A stretch of 62,323 nt of DNA, taken from contig NZ_BBNN01000031.1 of NCBI RefSeq assembly GCF_000829695.1, forward strand, positions 1 to 62,323, written 5' to 3'. This DNA comes from Streptomyces sp. NBRC 110035. GTDB lineage: Bacteria > Actinomycetota > Actinomycetes > Streptomycetales > Streptomycetaceae. Under the pieces are notes generated by a model that saw only the letters and a list, made by a program, of their open reading frames with translations, did no database searches and was not told where the DNA came from. A program made the position numbers and the translations under genes. Positions 19,100 through 27,984 of the stretch are shown here, one piece after another; the stretch's first letter is position 1; each line of letters opens with the position of its first letter.

Positions 19100-19454
19100 T
19101 GTTCGGCTCCCTGTTCGATGAAAGGGGTCACCCCCCTCCGGCTGACCCCTCATGGCACCGGCAAACCCCCCGGACCGTTCCGAAATGCACGCCGGAGTGA
19201 AACAGGTCACGCACCCCGCTTACCGTGACGGGGGTCCGGAGTAATGGTTTATCGTTCATACACACGTGGTGACGGAGCCGACGAACGTCCTCCCCGGCCA
19301 CCTCTTGACCGCCCTGGCTGGCTTCCCCCGTCCAGCCAGGGCCTTCCCGTGCCCCGGAACACGGTGCCCGTGCCCGCCGAGGTGCCCCGCACGGCGGCAG
19401 CGGCTCCAATGGACGGAGGTCCCGTAGCGATTGCCCGGCGAGGAGCCCTGTCCC
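19100..19454. other. 355-nt divergent intergenic region
   Basis: Separates the anti-sigma gene (reverse) from the cNMP-binding protein gene (forward). No open frame with a ribosome site fills it. The stretch 19240-19265 (TTTATCGTTCATACA) is AT-richer than its surroundings and may hold promoters. No clear SigB-type motif is visible. Confidence 0.5.
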
Positions 19455-19910
19455 ATGACCAAAGCGACCAAACTCCTGACCGCCCTGCCCCCGCCGCAGC
19501 GGGAGCGTCTGATGGCGCTCGCACGGGAGGTGTCGTTCCCCGAGGACACCCGGATCTTCGAGTCCGGGACCACCGCCGACCGCTTCTGGGTCGTCCGCTC
19601 CGGGGCGGTGTCACTGGATCAGCGGGTGAACGAGCTCCAGCGGGTCACGGTCGCCACGCTCGGCGCGGGCGACCTGCTGGGCTGGTCGTGGCTTTTCCCG
19701 CCCCACGAGTGGGACTTCGGAGCCGAGGCCTTCAGCCAGGTCCGCGCCTACGAGTTCGACGCGGCGGCCGTCCTGCGGCTGTGTGAGGAGGATCCGGCGC
19801 TCGGGCTGACACTGGTGCGCTGCGTCGCCGAGATCCTCGCGCACCGGCTGGAGGCGACGCGGGTCCGGCTGATGGGCCGGCAGGTCACGCGCACACGCGG
19901 GATTCCGTAG
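19455..19910 (+). CDS. cyclic nucleotide-binding-fold protein without HTH
   Basis: 151 residues forming one cNMP-binding beta-roll: IFESGTTADRFWVVRSGAVSL and TLGAGDLLGWSWLFPP. It ends after the helix SLTLVRCVAEILAHRLEATR-like region without the winged helix of Crp/Fnr regulators, so it is probably a small sensor or partner protein rather than a transcription factor. The canonical phosphate-cassette Arg is not obvious. ATG 19455 follows GAGGAG at 9 nt. It converges on the exporter gene with a 13-nt gap. Confidence 0.75.
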   Translation: MTKATKLLTALPPPQRERLMALAREVSFPEDTRIFESGTTADRFWVVRSGAVSLDQRVNELQRVTVATLGAGDLLGWSWLFPPHEWDFGAEAFSQVRAYEFDAAAVLRLCEEDPALGLTLVRCVAEILAHRLEATRVRLMGRQVTRTRGIP

Positions 19911-19923
19911 GGCCGCCCGTGTC

Positions 19924-20541
19924 TCAGCCTCCGGCGATGAGCGTGCAGCCCAGGACGATCATGGTGGCCGCGACCAGACCGTCCAGGGCCCGCCAGGCGG
20001 TGGGCCGGGCCAGAAAGCGGCTCAGCAGCCGGGCCCCGAAGCCGAGGACGGCGAACCAGCAGAGGCTGGCCAGCACCGCGCCGAGCCCGAACGTCCAGCG
20101 CAGCGGCCCGTGGTCGGCGGCGACGGAACCCAGCAGGAACACGGTGTCGAGGTAGACGTGCGGGTTGAGCCAGGTCATCGCCAGACAGGTGAACACGGCA
20201 CGGCGGCGTGAGGTCACGGCCTCGCCCTCCGCCCTCAGCCCGGCCCCGTCCGGTCGGAGCGCCCGGCGCGCGGCCAGGGCACCGTAGCCGAGCAGGAACA
20301 CGCCGCCGATCCAGCCGACCGCGGTCAGCGCGCCGGGCCATGCCACGACCAGCGCGCCGACCCCGCCGACGCCCAGGGCGATGAGCAGCGCGTCCGACAC
20401 CGCGCAGATGCCCACGACGGCGAGCACCGCCTCGCGGCGGACCCCCTGACGCAGGACGAAGGCGTTCTGGGCACCGATGGCGACGATCAGCGAGAGGCCG
20501 GTGCCGAATCCGGCGGCGGCGGTGGTCAGGGTGCTGGTCAT
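19924..20541 (-). CDS. LysE/ArgO-family amino acid exporter
   Basis: 205 residues with about six hydrophobic helices. The N-terminal GLSLIVAIGAQNAFVLRQG and the internal TWLNPHVYLDTVFLLG are signatures of LysE/ArgO exporters of basic amino acids. A LysR-type regulator is transcribed divergently, the classic lysE-lysG arrangement. Expression is probably activated by that regulator when lysine or arginine accumulates. Which amino acid is exported cannot be read from the sequence. Confidence 0.88.
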   Translation of the reverse strand: MTSTLTTAAAGFGTGLSLIVAIGAQNAFVLRQGVRREAVLAVVGICAVSDALLIALGVGGVGALVVAWPGALTAVGWIGGVFLLGYGALAARRALRPDGAGLRAEGEAVTSRRRAVFTCLAMTWLNPHVYLDTVFLLGSVAADHGPLRWTFGLGAVLASLCWFAVLGFGARLLSRFLARPTAWRALDGLVAATMIVLGCTLIAGG

Positions 20542-20611
20542 GCCGAGGACGTTAGAGGCCGCGCCCTGGTGCAGTACAGCTAATGATTCTTACGTACCCT
20601 TAGCCGACGTG

Positions 20612-21508
20612 ATGGACGACCTGCCCCTGGACCAGGTGCGGACCCTGCTCGCCGTGGTGGACGAGGGCACCTTCGACGCGGCGGCCGCGGCCCTGCATGT
20701 GACGCCCTCCGCGGTCAGCCAGCGGGTGAAGGCGCTGGAGCAGCGCACGGGACGGGTACTGCTGCTGCGGACCCGGCCGGTGCGGCCGACCGAGTCGGGC
20801 GAGGTGCTGGTGCGACTGGCCCGCCAGGTGGCACAGCTGGCGCGGGACGCGTACGCGGAGCTGGGACTGAGCTCGGCCGGGGAGCCGACCCGGGTGTCGG
20901 TGGCGGTGAACGCGGACTCCCTGGCGACCTGGTTCCTCGAGGCCCTCACCCGCGTCCCGGACGAGCTGCGTCTCTGCTTCGAACTGCGCCGCGAGGACGA
21001 GGCCCACACCGCCGCGCTGCTCCGCGAGGGCGCGGTGATGGCTGCGGTGACCTCGTCGCCGGACGCGGTGCCGGGCTGCTCCGTACGGCTGCTGGGACGG
21101 ATGCGCTATCTCCCCGCAGCCGAACCGGAGTTCGCCGCGCGGTATCTCGCCGGGCCGCTGGAGGAGACGCTGCCGCGGGCACCGGTGGTGACCTTCGACC
21201 GGCGGGACGACTTCCAGGACGCCTTCGTGCGTCGGCTCACCCGTGGCCGCACGGGGGCGAGCGCGAGCCGGCACCTCGTGCCGACCTCGGAGGGGTTCGT
21301 CGAGGCGGTGGCCGCGGGTCTGGGCTGGGGCATGGTCCCCGAGAAACAGGCCGATCCCCTGCTGCGGGCCGGTCGGCTCACCGTCTTCGCCCCGGACCTC
21401 ACGGCCGACGCGCCCCTGTACTGGCAGCAGTGGAAACTGGACTCCCCGGCCCTGACGGCGTTGGCCGAGTCGGTGGCGGCAACTGCGGCCACCTCGCTGC
21501 GGAGGTGA
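20612..21508 (+). CDS. LysR-family regulator (LysG/ArgP type)
   Basis: 298 residues: N-terminal winged HTH (FDAAAAALHVTPSAVSQRVKALE) and a substrate-binding domain with VNADSLATWFLEAL, typical of ArgP/LysG. It is transcribed away from the exporter gene it probably controls; the shared 70-nt region holds an imperfect CTAA-N16-TTAG dyad (20580-20603). The ATG at 20612 or the adjacent in-frame GTG at 20609 may be used; no strong ribosome site separates them. Confidence 0.87.
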   Translation: MDDLPLDQVRTLLAVVDEGTFDAAAAALHVTPSAVSQRVKALEQRTGRVLLLRTRPVRPTESGEVLVRLARQVAQLARDAYAELGLSSAGEPTRVSVAVNADSLATWFLEALTRVPDELRLCFELRREDEAHTAALLREGAVMAAVTSSPDAVPGCSVRLLGRMRYLPAAEPEFAARYLAGPLEETLPRAPVVTFDRRDDFQDAFVRRLTRGRTGASASRHLVPTSEGFVEAVAAGLGWGMVPEKQADPLLRAGRLTVFAPDLTADAPLYWQQWKLDSPALTALAESVAATAATSLRR

Positions 21509-21660
21509 GGGGGCGTCACCCGTCCGCCGTCGGCCGGCCGGGCGTGGCCGCGGTGACGCACGACACCGGCGACGCCGTTTCATCCGGCGCCGGCAGGTGA
21601 CCCGTAACGGAGCAGGCATCCGAAGGATGCGTACCCATTCCGGATCACAGGTGGTTTTCC

Positions 21661-21906
21661 ATGGATGACTGGCGGACCCGCGCGGCCTGCCGGGACGAGG
21701 ATCCCGACCTCTTCTTCCCGATCGGGACCTCCGGCCCGGCCCTCCTCCAGACGGAGCAGGCGAAGGCGGTGTGCCGACGCTGCCCCGTCCAGCAGCAGTG
21801 CCTCGACTGGGCGATGGAGTCGGGGCAGTCCCTCGGGGTGTGGGGCGGCACCAGCGAGACGGAGCGGCGCGCGCTGAAGCGGCGGCTGAAGGCGCGACGC
21901 GCCTGA
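21661..21906 (+). CDS. WhiB-like [4Fe-4S] regulator
   Basis: An 81-residue Wbl protein. Four cysteines are present in the usual order: RAAC, then VCRRC and QQQC, followed by the GVWGG turn and a basic C-terminal tail (RRALKRRLKARR) for DNA contact. LFFPIG and GPALLQTEQAKAVC are close to the WblE subgroup. By position it may correspond to wblB of S. coelicolor (from memory, unverified). Such proteins work with the principal sigma factor in development or redox responses. The ATG at 21661 has a weak AGGTGG site. Confidence 0.88.
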   Translation: MDDWRTRAACRDEDPDLFFPIGTSGPALLQTEQAKAVCRRCPVQQQCLDWAMESGQSLGVWGGTSETERRALKRRLKARRA

Positions 21907-21995
21907 GGCAGCCCTGTGCCGTGTCCCGTCTCCCCGCCGTGCCCGGCCCGGTGGGCGGCGTTAGGCTCGCGGGAGAGCGTGGGAAGGGGCCGGTC

Positions 21996-22346
21996 ATGAG
22001 CGTGCGTGTGCGCCGTGTCTACGAACCGCCCGAGCCGGACGACGGGACCCGTGTGCTGGTCGACCGGCTGTGGCCGCGTGGCCTGGCGAAGGACCTGGCC
22101 CGCGTGGACGAGTGGCCCAAGGGGCTGACCCCGTCCGCGGACCTGCGCCGCTGGTACCACACGGGCGAGCGGCCGTACGAGGAGTTCCGCGGGCGCTACG
22201 AGAAGGAGCTCACCACTCCCGAGGCGGTCGAACTCCTCGAACACGTAAGGGAGCTGGCCGCACAGGGCGACGTGACGCTGCTGACCGCGGCCAGGGAGCC
22301 GAAGACCAGTCACGCCGAGGTGCTGGCCCGCCTCCTCGGCCACTGA
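21996..22346 (+). CDS. DUF488 family protein
   Basis: 116 residues with the conserved VLVDRLWPRGL and DEWPKGLTPSADLRRWY segments of DUF488, and a C-terminal VTLLTAAREPKTSHA. Function of the family is not established. The ATG follows GGGAAGGGG, and a -10-like TAGGCT lies at 21962-21967. It converges on the FAD dehydrogenase gene 28 nt away. Confidence 0.85.
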   Translation: MSVRVRRVYEPPEPDDGTRVLVDRLWPRGLAKDLARVDEWPKGLTPSADLRRWYHTGERPYEEFRGRYEKELTTPEAVELLEHVRELAAQGDVTLLTAAREPKTSHAEVLARLLGH

Positions 22347-22374
22347 CACGGCCGTCGCCTCCGGCGCCTGCCGG

Positions 22375-24048
22375 CTACGCCGTCTGCCGGGCCGCCGCCC
22401 GGCCCGCCGCGCGCCCCGAGAAGAGGCAGCCGCCGAGGAAGGTTCCCTCCAGGGCGTTGTAGCCGTGGACGCCTCCACCGCCGAATCCCGCGACCTCACC
22501 CGCCGCGTACAGCCCTTCGACGGGCCCGCCCTCGCCGTCCAGCGCGCGGGATTCGAGGTCGGTCTGGATACCGCCGAGGGTCTTGCGGGTGAGGACGTGC
22601 AGCTTGACCCCGATCAAGGGGCCGGCCGCGGGGTCGAGGATGCGGTGCGGGGCGGCCACGCGGCCGAGGCGGTCGCCGATGTAGCGGCGGGCGTTGCGGA
22701 TGCCCTGCACCTGGGCGTCCTTGCTGAAGGTGTGGCCGAGCTGGCGGTCGCGGGCCTCGATCTGGCGCCGGACGGCGGCCGCGTCGAGGAGCGGCTTGTC
22801 GGTGAGGGCGTTCATCCGGTCGACGAGCTGCTCCAGGGTCGGGGCGGACACGAAGTCCGCGCCCTCGCGCAGGAAGGCGTCGACCGGGCCGGGGGCGCCC
22901 CTGCCCAGCACGCGTTCGCGCAGGAAACCGGCCCGGTCCTTGGCGGTGATGTCGGGGTTCTGCTCGGAGCCCGACAGTGCGAACTCCTTTTCGATGATCT
23001 TCTGGGTGAGGATGAACCAGGAGTGGTCGTACCCGGCGATGTCATCGGTGGTGCGCAGGTGCTTGAGCGTACCCAGGGTGTCGTACCCGGGGAGGCAGGG
23101 TTCGGGCAGCCGGCGGCCGAGCGCGTCGAACCACATCGAGGACGGTCCGGGCAGGATGCGGATGCCGTGACCCTGCCAGACCGGGTCCCAGTTCCGCACG
23201 CCCTCGGTGTAGTGCCACATCCGGTCCCGGTTGACCAGGCGTGCGCCCGCCCGCTCGCTGATGCCGAGCATCCGCCCGTCCACGTGGGCGGGGACCCCGG
23301 TGACCATCTCGCGGGGCGGGGTGCCGAGCCGCTCGGGCCAGTGACGGCGCACGATGTCGTGGTCGGCGCCCATACCACCGCTGGTGACGATCACGGCCTG
23401 GGCGGTGAGTTCGAAGTCACCGACCGCCTCGCGGTTGGAGGCGACGCCGCGCGGGGCGCCGTCCGGGGCCAGGACGACGCCCCGCACTCCGCTCGCGGTG
23501 CCGTCCTGGACCACCAGTTCGTCGACCCGGTGCCGGTGGTGGAAGGTGAGCAGTCCGTCGCGCGAGGCCTGCCGGGCGTGGCGGACGAAGGGTTCGACGA
23601 CACCGGTACCGGTGCCCCAGGCGATGTGGAAGCGGGGCACACTGTTGCCGTGCCCGTCCGCGCGGAGGTCACCTCGTTCGGCCCAGCCGACGGTGGGCAG
23701 GAACGAGATGCCGTGCCCGGTCAGCCAGGACCGCTTCTCTCCCGCCGCCCATTCGACGTAGGCCCGCGCCCAGCGCACCGCCCAGGCGTCCTCGTCCTCG
23801 AGCCGGTCGAATCCGGCGCTGCCCCGCCAGTCGCTCCAGGCGAGGTCGAAGGAGTCCTTGACGCCGAGGCGCCGCTGCTCCGGTGAGCCGACGAGGAACA
23901 GCCCGCCGAAGGACCAGAAGGCCTGCCCGCCGAGGTTGGCGGCGTTCTCCTGGTCGACGAGGGCGACCCTGCGGCCCCGGCTGGTCAGTTCGTGGGCCGC
24001 GACCAGGCCCGCGAGACCCGCTCCGACGACGATGACGTCGGCGTCCAT
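22375..24048 (-). CDS. FAD-binding dehydrogenase (KstD/fumarate reductase-like)
   Basis: 557 residues of the FAD_binding_2 family. The N-terminal VIVVGAGLAGLVAAHEL is the dinucleotide fold, and the C-terminal GLYAAGEVAGFGGGGVHGYNALEG is typical of flavoproteins related to fumarate reductase and ketosteroid dehydrogenase. No signal peptide is present and the substrate is unknown. It lies 16 nt after a TetR gene on the same strand and is probably co-transcribed with and controlled by that regulator. Confidence 0.87.
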   Translation of the reverse strand: MDADVIVVGAGLAGLVAAHELTSRGRRVALVDQENAANLGGQAFWSFGGLFLVGSPEQRRLGVKDSFDLAWSDWRGSAGFDRLEDEDAWAVRWARAYVEWAAGEKRSWLTGHGISFLPTVGWAERGDLRADGHGNSVPRFHIAWGTGTGVVEPFVRHARQASRDGLLTFHHRHRVDELVVQDGTASGVRGVVLAPDGAPRGVASNREAVGDFELTAQAVIVTSGGMGADHDIVRRHWPERLGTPPREMVTGVPAHVDGRMLGISERAGARLVNRDRMWHYTEGVRNWDPVWQGHGIRILPGPSSMWFDALGRRLPEPCLPGYDTLGTLKHLRTTDDIAGYDHSWFILTQKIIEKEFALSGSEQNPDITAKDRAGFLRERVLGRGAPGPVDAFLREGADFVSAPTLEQLVDRMNALTDKPLLDAAAVRRQIEARDRQLGHTFSKDAQVQGIRNARRYIGDRLGRVAAPHRILDPAAGPLIGVKLHVLTRKTLGGIQTDLESRALDGEGGPVEGLYAAGEVAGFGGGGVHGYNALEGTFLGGCLFSGRAAGRAAARQTA

Positions 24049-24064
24049 GACGACCGTCCCTTCC

Positions 24065-24718
24065 TCATCCGCGCCGGTGCGCGGCCGGTTCGGCGCTGCC
24101 GTCGGTGAGCAGCGCCGTCAGTAGTTGCCCGAGCCAGGCGCGGGCGTGCTCGACGTCCCCGTCCAGGAGCAGTTGGGTGGTGACTCCGTCGTACACGGCG
24201 ACCACGGCGTGCGCGGCGCCGTCGGCGGTGCCGAGGACGGCGGGCAGTTCGGTGCGGCCGCGGGCCCGGCCCAGGTGGTCCGCGAGGGCGCGGCGCAGCC
24301 TGGCACGGTGTTCCAGCAGGGTGCGGGAAACCTCCGGGTGGCGGGCGGCACGCACCAGGAAGTCGGTCTTCACCAGCAGCCAGTCCCGGTCGAGCAGCAG
24401 CACCTCGGTGACGCGGTCCACGGCGTCGGGCACGTCGAGGTCGGGTCCGCCGCCGGCGAGGGCTTCGGAGACCTGCTCGGCGATGAGTTCGGCGCGCTCC
24501 GCGTACAGGGCGAAGAAGAGTTCGTCCAGGGTGGCGAAGTTCGAGTAGAAGGCTCCCCTGCTGTATCCGGCGGCCTCGCAGATCTCCTCGATCGCGACGT
24601 GCCCGAAGCCCTTGGCCGCGAACACGGCGAACGCCGCCCGGAGCAGGTTGGCGCGCGTGCGGAGGCGGCGTCCGGTCACTCGCCCGGCCACACGCCCGGT
24701 GCTGCCGTCCACGGCCAT
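24065..24718 (-). CDS. TetR-family regulator
   Basis: About 217 residues. The N-terminal HTH (FGHVAIEEICEAAGYSRGAFYSNFATLDELFFALY) is typical of TetR regulators; quoted parts are EEICEAAGYSRGAFY and NFATLDELF. The ligand domain is unassigned. The ATG at 24718 is preferred; an upstream in-frame ATG at 24766 would place the operator inside the gene. The protein probably represses its own transcription and that of the FAD dehydrogenase through the palindromes just upstream. Confidence 0.85.
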   Translation of the reverse strand: MAVDGSTGRVAGRVTGRRLRTRANLLRAAFAVFAAKGFGHVAIEEICEAAGYSRGAFYSNFATLDELFFALYAERAELIAEQVSEALAGGGPDLDVPDAVDRVTEVLLLDRDWLLVKTDFLVRAARHPEVSRTLLEHRARLRRALADHLGRARGRTELPAVLGTADGAAHAVVAVYDGVTTQLLLDGDVEHARAWLGQLLTALLTDGSAEPAAHRRG

Positions 24719-24734
24719 CCCGCCACCCCCGTTC

Positions 24735-24758
24735 GATACATGAACGTATCCGATACGT
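24735..24758. promoter_or_regulatory. palindromic operator upstream of tetR
   Basis: ACGTATC-C-GATACGT (24744-24758) is a perfect 15-nt palindrome. An overlapping dyad, GATAC (24735-24739) with GTATC (24746-24750), shares one arm. The centre is 33 nt before the tetR ATG, a normal place for a TetR operator. Confidence 0.65.
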
Positions 24759-24941
24759 GAGTGCATCCATAGGCCTCGGGGACAGGAGCTTCCCGGACTT
24801 AGGGAACCTCCCGGCCTCCCCGGGGTCCTTCATCACCCGGCACGGGAGGCGCACCGCGTTCCCGGCCCGTACCGGTTGCGACACGAACGGAACCGCCCCC
24901 GCCGACGCCGTCCCGACCTGCTTCCCGGGTGGCCTCCGAGC

Positions 24942-25703
24942 GGGACGACGGACTGGACGACCGTGCGCGCAGGGGTACGGCAGGCGGCCGACGGCACCCA
25001 CCTGGTGCACGGCTCGGACACCGACCGGGTGGTCCTCCAGGAGGGGAACGCCGTCACACCGACCGACACCGGGTACCCGGGCGACCGCGGACGGCTCCTC
25101 GCCTCCCCCGCGGACGCGGGCGGTTCACCGGAGTCGGTCGCGGCCGTCCTCATCACCCGCGCCCGCACGGACCACTTGGGCTCCGCCGAGTACCTGCGGG
25201 CCGCTCACGGCACGCCCGTGCACCCGCACGAGGCCGAAGTCCCCCACGCCCGCCGGGACTTCCCGCGCCAGGTGACCGTCGGGCAGGTGCTGCGCGGCAG
25301 CCGACGGCCGGGTGGGCCGCCCTGGGCACTGCACGTGGTGCGCTCCGGCGGCACGGCGCACGTGCCGGCCGCCGCGTCCGAGCCGTTCCCGCGGCCCGGC
25401 CCGCTGGACCTGCCCGGCCGGCCCCCGTGCACACCTCTGCCACACCGACGGGCACGGTGCGTCCTCCCTCTCCCGGACATCGGGGCAGTGGTGCCCGGCG
25501 ACGCCCTGGTGAGCTCCCACCCGACCTCCCGGATCGACGGACCGCACCTGCTGCCCCGCATGTTCCACCACGAGCGGGCCGCCGTCGAGTCACTGGACAT
25601 CCTGGCCGAGCTGGAGGGCGACCTGACGCTGCCCGGAAACGGCTCCGCGCACCGGGGGTCCCTGGAGGACGCGGCGGAGCAGGCCCGCGAACGCGCGCAA
25701 TAG
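24942..25703 (+). pseudogene. decayed metallo-beta-lactamase-fold hydrolase gene
   Basis: The segment encodes a recognisable MBL-fold protein (TTDWTTVRAGVRQAADG at the N-terminus, GDALVSSHPTSRIDGP later). The zinc motif HxHxDH reads RARTDH, so two histidine ligands are gone. The codon where an ATG is expected before TTDWTT is GGG (24942-24944). Around 25420-25460 the conserved VHT and HTDGH motifs fall into two different frames from the flanks, so at least two indels are present that happen to restore the frame. It is most likely a pseudogene; sequencing error could explain the indels but not the lost ligands. Confidence 0.75.
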
Positions 25704-25774
25704 GCTGGGCGGACGACCGCCAGTGTGACAATCGCACTGGAGACGGCCGCCCAGGAAACGAGGACACCCGAGCC

Positions 25775-27010
25775 ATGGCCCTGCAGATCAGCGCGACCAA
25801 CCCGGAGCATCCCGCGCTCCTGCTGGAACTGCCCTGGCAGCTGCCGCTCCAGGAGTGGCCCGAGCGGTACCTGGTACCGCTGCCGCGCGGCATCTCCCGG
25901 CACGTGGTGCGCTACGCCCGCGCCGGTGACGAGGTGATCGCCGTCAAGGAACTCGCCCGGCGGCCCGCGCTGCGCGAGTACGAGCTGCTGCGCGACCTGG
26001 ACCGGATCGGCATCCCCGCGGTGGACCCGCTCGCCGTGGTCACCGGCCGCGCGGGCACGGACGGGCAGCCGCTGGAGAGCGTGCTGGTCACCCGGCATCT
26101 CGGCGGGTCGATGCCGTACCGGTCGATGTTCGAGACGACGCTGCGCCCGGCGACCATGCACCGGCTGATGGACGCGCTCGCCGTGCTCCTGGTGCGGCTG
26201 CATCTCGCCGGGTTCGCGTGGGGCGACTGCTCGCTGTCCAACACGTTGTTCCGGCGGGACGCGGGCGCCTACGCCGCCTATCTGGTGGACGCCGAGACCG
26301 GTGAGCTGCACCCGGAGCTGAGCCCCGGCCAGCGCGCGTACGACCTGGATCTCGCCCGCGTGAACATCAGCGGCGAGCTGCTCGACCTGGAGGCCTCCGG
26401 GGCGCTGCACCCGTCCGTGGACCCCGTCGAGTTCGGCACCGAGATCTGCGCCCGCTACGAGGACCTCTGGCGCGAGCTGACCCGCACCTCCGTCTACCCT
26501 GCGGGCAAGTACCACTACATCGAGCGCCGGATCCGCCGACTGAACGAGCTGGGTTTCGACGTGGCCGAGATGCAGATCGAGCACGCCCCCAACGGCGACA
26601 CGGTCACCTTCGTGCCGAAGGTCGTCGACGCCGGGCACCACCAGCGCCAGCTGCTGCGCCTGACCGGGCTGGACGCCGAGGAGAACCAGGCCAGGCGACT
26701 GCTGAACGACCTGGAGAGCTGGATGGCCACCCAGGACGACCACACCCCCGACGGCGGCCTGCCCGGCGCCCGCCCGGAGGTGCTCGCCCACCGCTGGGTG
26801 CGGGAGGTCTTCCGCCCGACCGTGCGTGCCGTGCCGCCCGGACTCCGCGGTCCGATGGACGCGGCCGAGATCTACCACGAACTCCTCGAGCACCGCTGGT
26901 ACCTGTCCGAGCGGGCCCAGCACGACATCGGTCTCGACACCGCGGTCGAGGACTACATCAGGGACATCCTGCCCAAGGCCCGGGAGACACTGCGGCCGAC
27001 GACCGACTGA
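25775..27010 (+). CDS. DUF4032 protein with kinase-like fold
   Basis: 411 residues. The N-terminal half resembles LPS-kinase-type folds: AVKEL (candidate ATP Lys), WGDCSLSNTLF (catalytic-loop-like, Trp in place of His) and YLVDAETGEL (DFG-like Asp). The C-terminal half is the DUF4032 region, with KYHYIERRIRRLNELGFDVAEMQ in part and VPKVVDAGHHQRQLLRLTG. Function is unknown. ATG 25775 has GAGGA upstream, and a -10-like TAGGCT (25701-25706) overlaps the end of the MBL pseudogene. It converges on a universal stress protein gene. Confidence 0.8.
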   Translation: MALQISATNPEHPALLLELPWQLPLQEWPERYLVPLPRGISRHVVRYARAGDEVIAVKELARRPALREYELLRDLDRIGIPAVDPLAVVTGRAGTDGQPLESVLVTRHLGGSMPYRSMFETTLRPATMHRLMDALAVLLVRLHLAGFAWGDCSLSNTLFRRDAGAYAAYLVDAETGELHPELSPGQRAYDLDLARVNISGELLDLEASGALHPSVDPVEFGTEICARYEDLWRELTRTSVYPAGKYHYIERRIRRLNELGFDVAEMQIEHAPNGDTVTFVPKVVDAGHHQRQLLRLTGLDAEENQARRLLNDLESWMATQDDHTPDGGLPGARPEVLAHRWVREVFRPTVRAVPPGLRGPMDAAEIYHELLEHRWYLSERAQHDIGLDTAVEDYIRDILPKARETLRPTTD

Positions 27011-27065
27011 ACCGGGCGGGTGGCGGCGACCCGGGCTCCGTCGGCGTGGCGGCCGCACCGGGCGG

Positions 27066-27111
27066 CGGCCGGGAAGGACCGGTGCGGCCGGGAAGGACCG
27101 GTGCGGCCGGG
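27066..27111. repeat. 19-bp tandem repeat, 2.4 copies
   Basis: CGGCCGGGAAGGACCGGTG is repeated exactly at 27066-27084 and 27085-27103, with 8 bases of a third copy. It fills the gap between the convergent DUF4032 and USP genes and touches the USP stop codon. Each unit contains CCGG-N6-CCGG, so small hairpins are possible. Confidence 0.85.
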
Positions 27112-27984
27112 TCAGTCGTGCGGTACCACCGCCACCGGGCAGTCCGCGTGGTGCAGGACGCCGTGGGCGACCGAGCCGATCCGTGCACCGACGGCGCTGC
27201 GGCGCGCGCGACGGCCGACGACCAGCAGCTGGGCCGTGCCGGACACCGACAGCAGCACCTGCCCGGCGCTGCCCATCTCCACGTGCTCGACGACGCGCAC
27301 CTGCGGGTAGCGCTCACGCAGTGGCGCGAGGGCGTCCGCCAGGGACTTCTGCTCGTACGGCTCCAGGCCCCCCGCCTCGTCCATGAGCCGCAGCGTGTCG
27401 GGGCTGTAGGCGAACATCGGCGGCAGGGTCCAGGCCCGTACGGCCCGCAGGGTGGCCCCCCGCGCGGCGGCGGCCTCGAAGGCGAACTCCAGCGCGGCCG
27501 CGCTGTCCTCCGGGTCGCCCTGCTGGCCGACGACGATCTCCCGCCCGGCGACCTCGCCGGACGTTGTGTCCCCGGCCCGTACGAACACCACCGGCCGCCG
27601 GGCCTCGACGATCACCTGCTGACCGACCGAGCCGACCAGAAAGCCCATGATCCGCCCGTGCCCGCGGGAGCCGAGCACCAGCATCTCGGCGTCCGCGGCG
27701 GCCCCGGCCAGAGCCTCGACCGCGTCCCCTTCCAGGACGTCGGTGGTCACCGCGAGGGCGGAGTGCCGTTCGGTGACCTGGCGGACCGACTCGGTCACCG
27801 CGTCGCGCACCCAGCGCTCCTGGGTGGCGGCATCGCCTGCGTCGACCGTCTCGTGCGTCTGGAAACGCCAGGCGTGCACCACCCGCAACGGCCGTCCCCG
27901 GCGGACCGCTTCCCTCGCCGCCCAGGCCAGTCCGGCGAGGCTCTCCCCGGTTCCGTCGACCCCTGCCGTGATCGGGCGTGTCAT
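27112..27984 (-). CDS. universal stress protein, two UspA domains
   Basis: 290 residues with tandem Usp domains. The first (1-140) has an ATP-binding signature GSRGHGRIMGFLVGS; the second (about 150-290) has GRRARRSAVGARIGSVAHGV and ends HHADCPVAVV. Double-domain Usp proteins in actinobacteria bind ATP and are induced by stress or hypoxia. The position recalls the USP gene SCO7299 in S. coelicolor (from memory). No neighbouring dosR-like genes are present. Confidence 0.9.
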   Translation of the reverse strand: MTRPITAGVDGTGESLAGLAWAAREAVRRGRPLRVVHAWRFQTHETVDAGDAATQERWVRDAVTESVRQVTERHSALAVTTDVLEGDAVEALAGAAADAEMLVLGSRGHGRIMGFLVGSVGQQVIVEARRPVVFVRAGDTTSGEVAGREIVVGQQGDPEDSAAALEFAFEAAAARGATLRAVRAWTLPPMFAYSPDTLRLMDEAGGLEPYEQKSLADALAPLRERYPQVRVVEHVEMGSAGQVLLSVSGTAQLLVVGRRARRSAVGARIGSVAHGVLHHADCPVAVVPHD

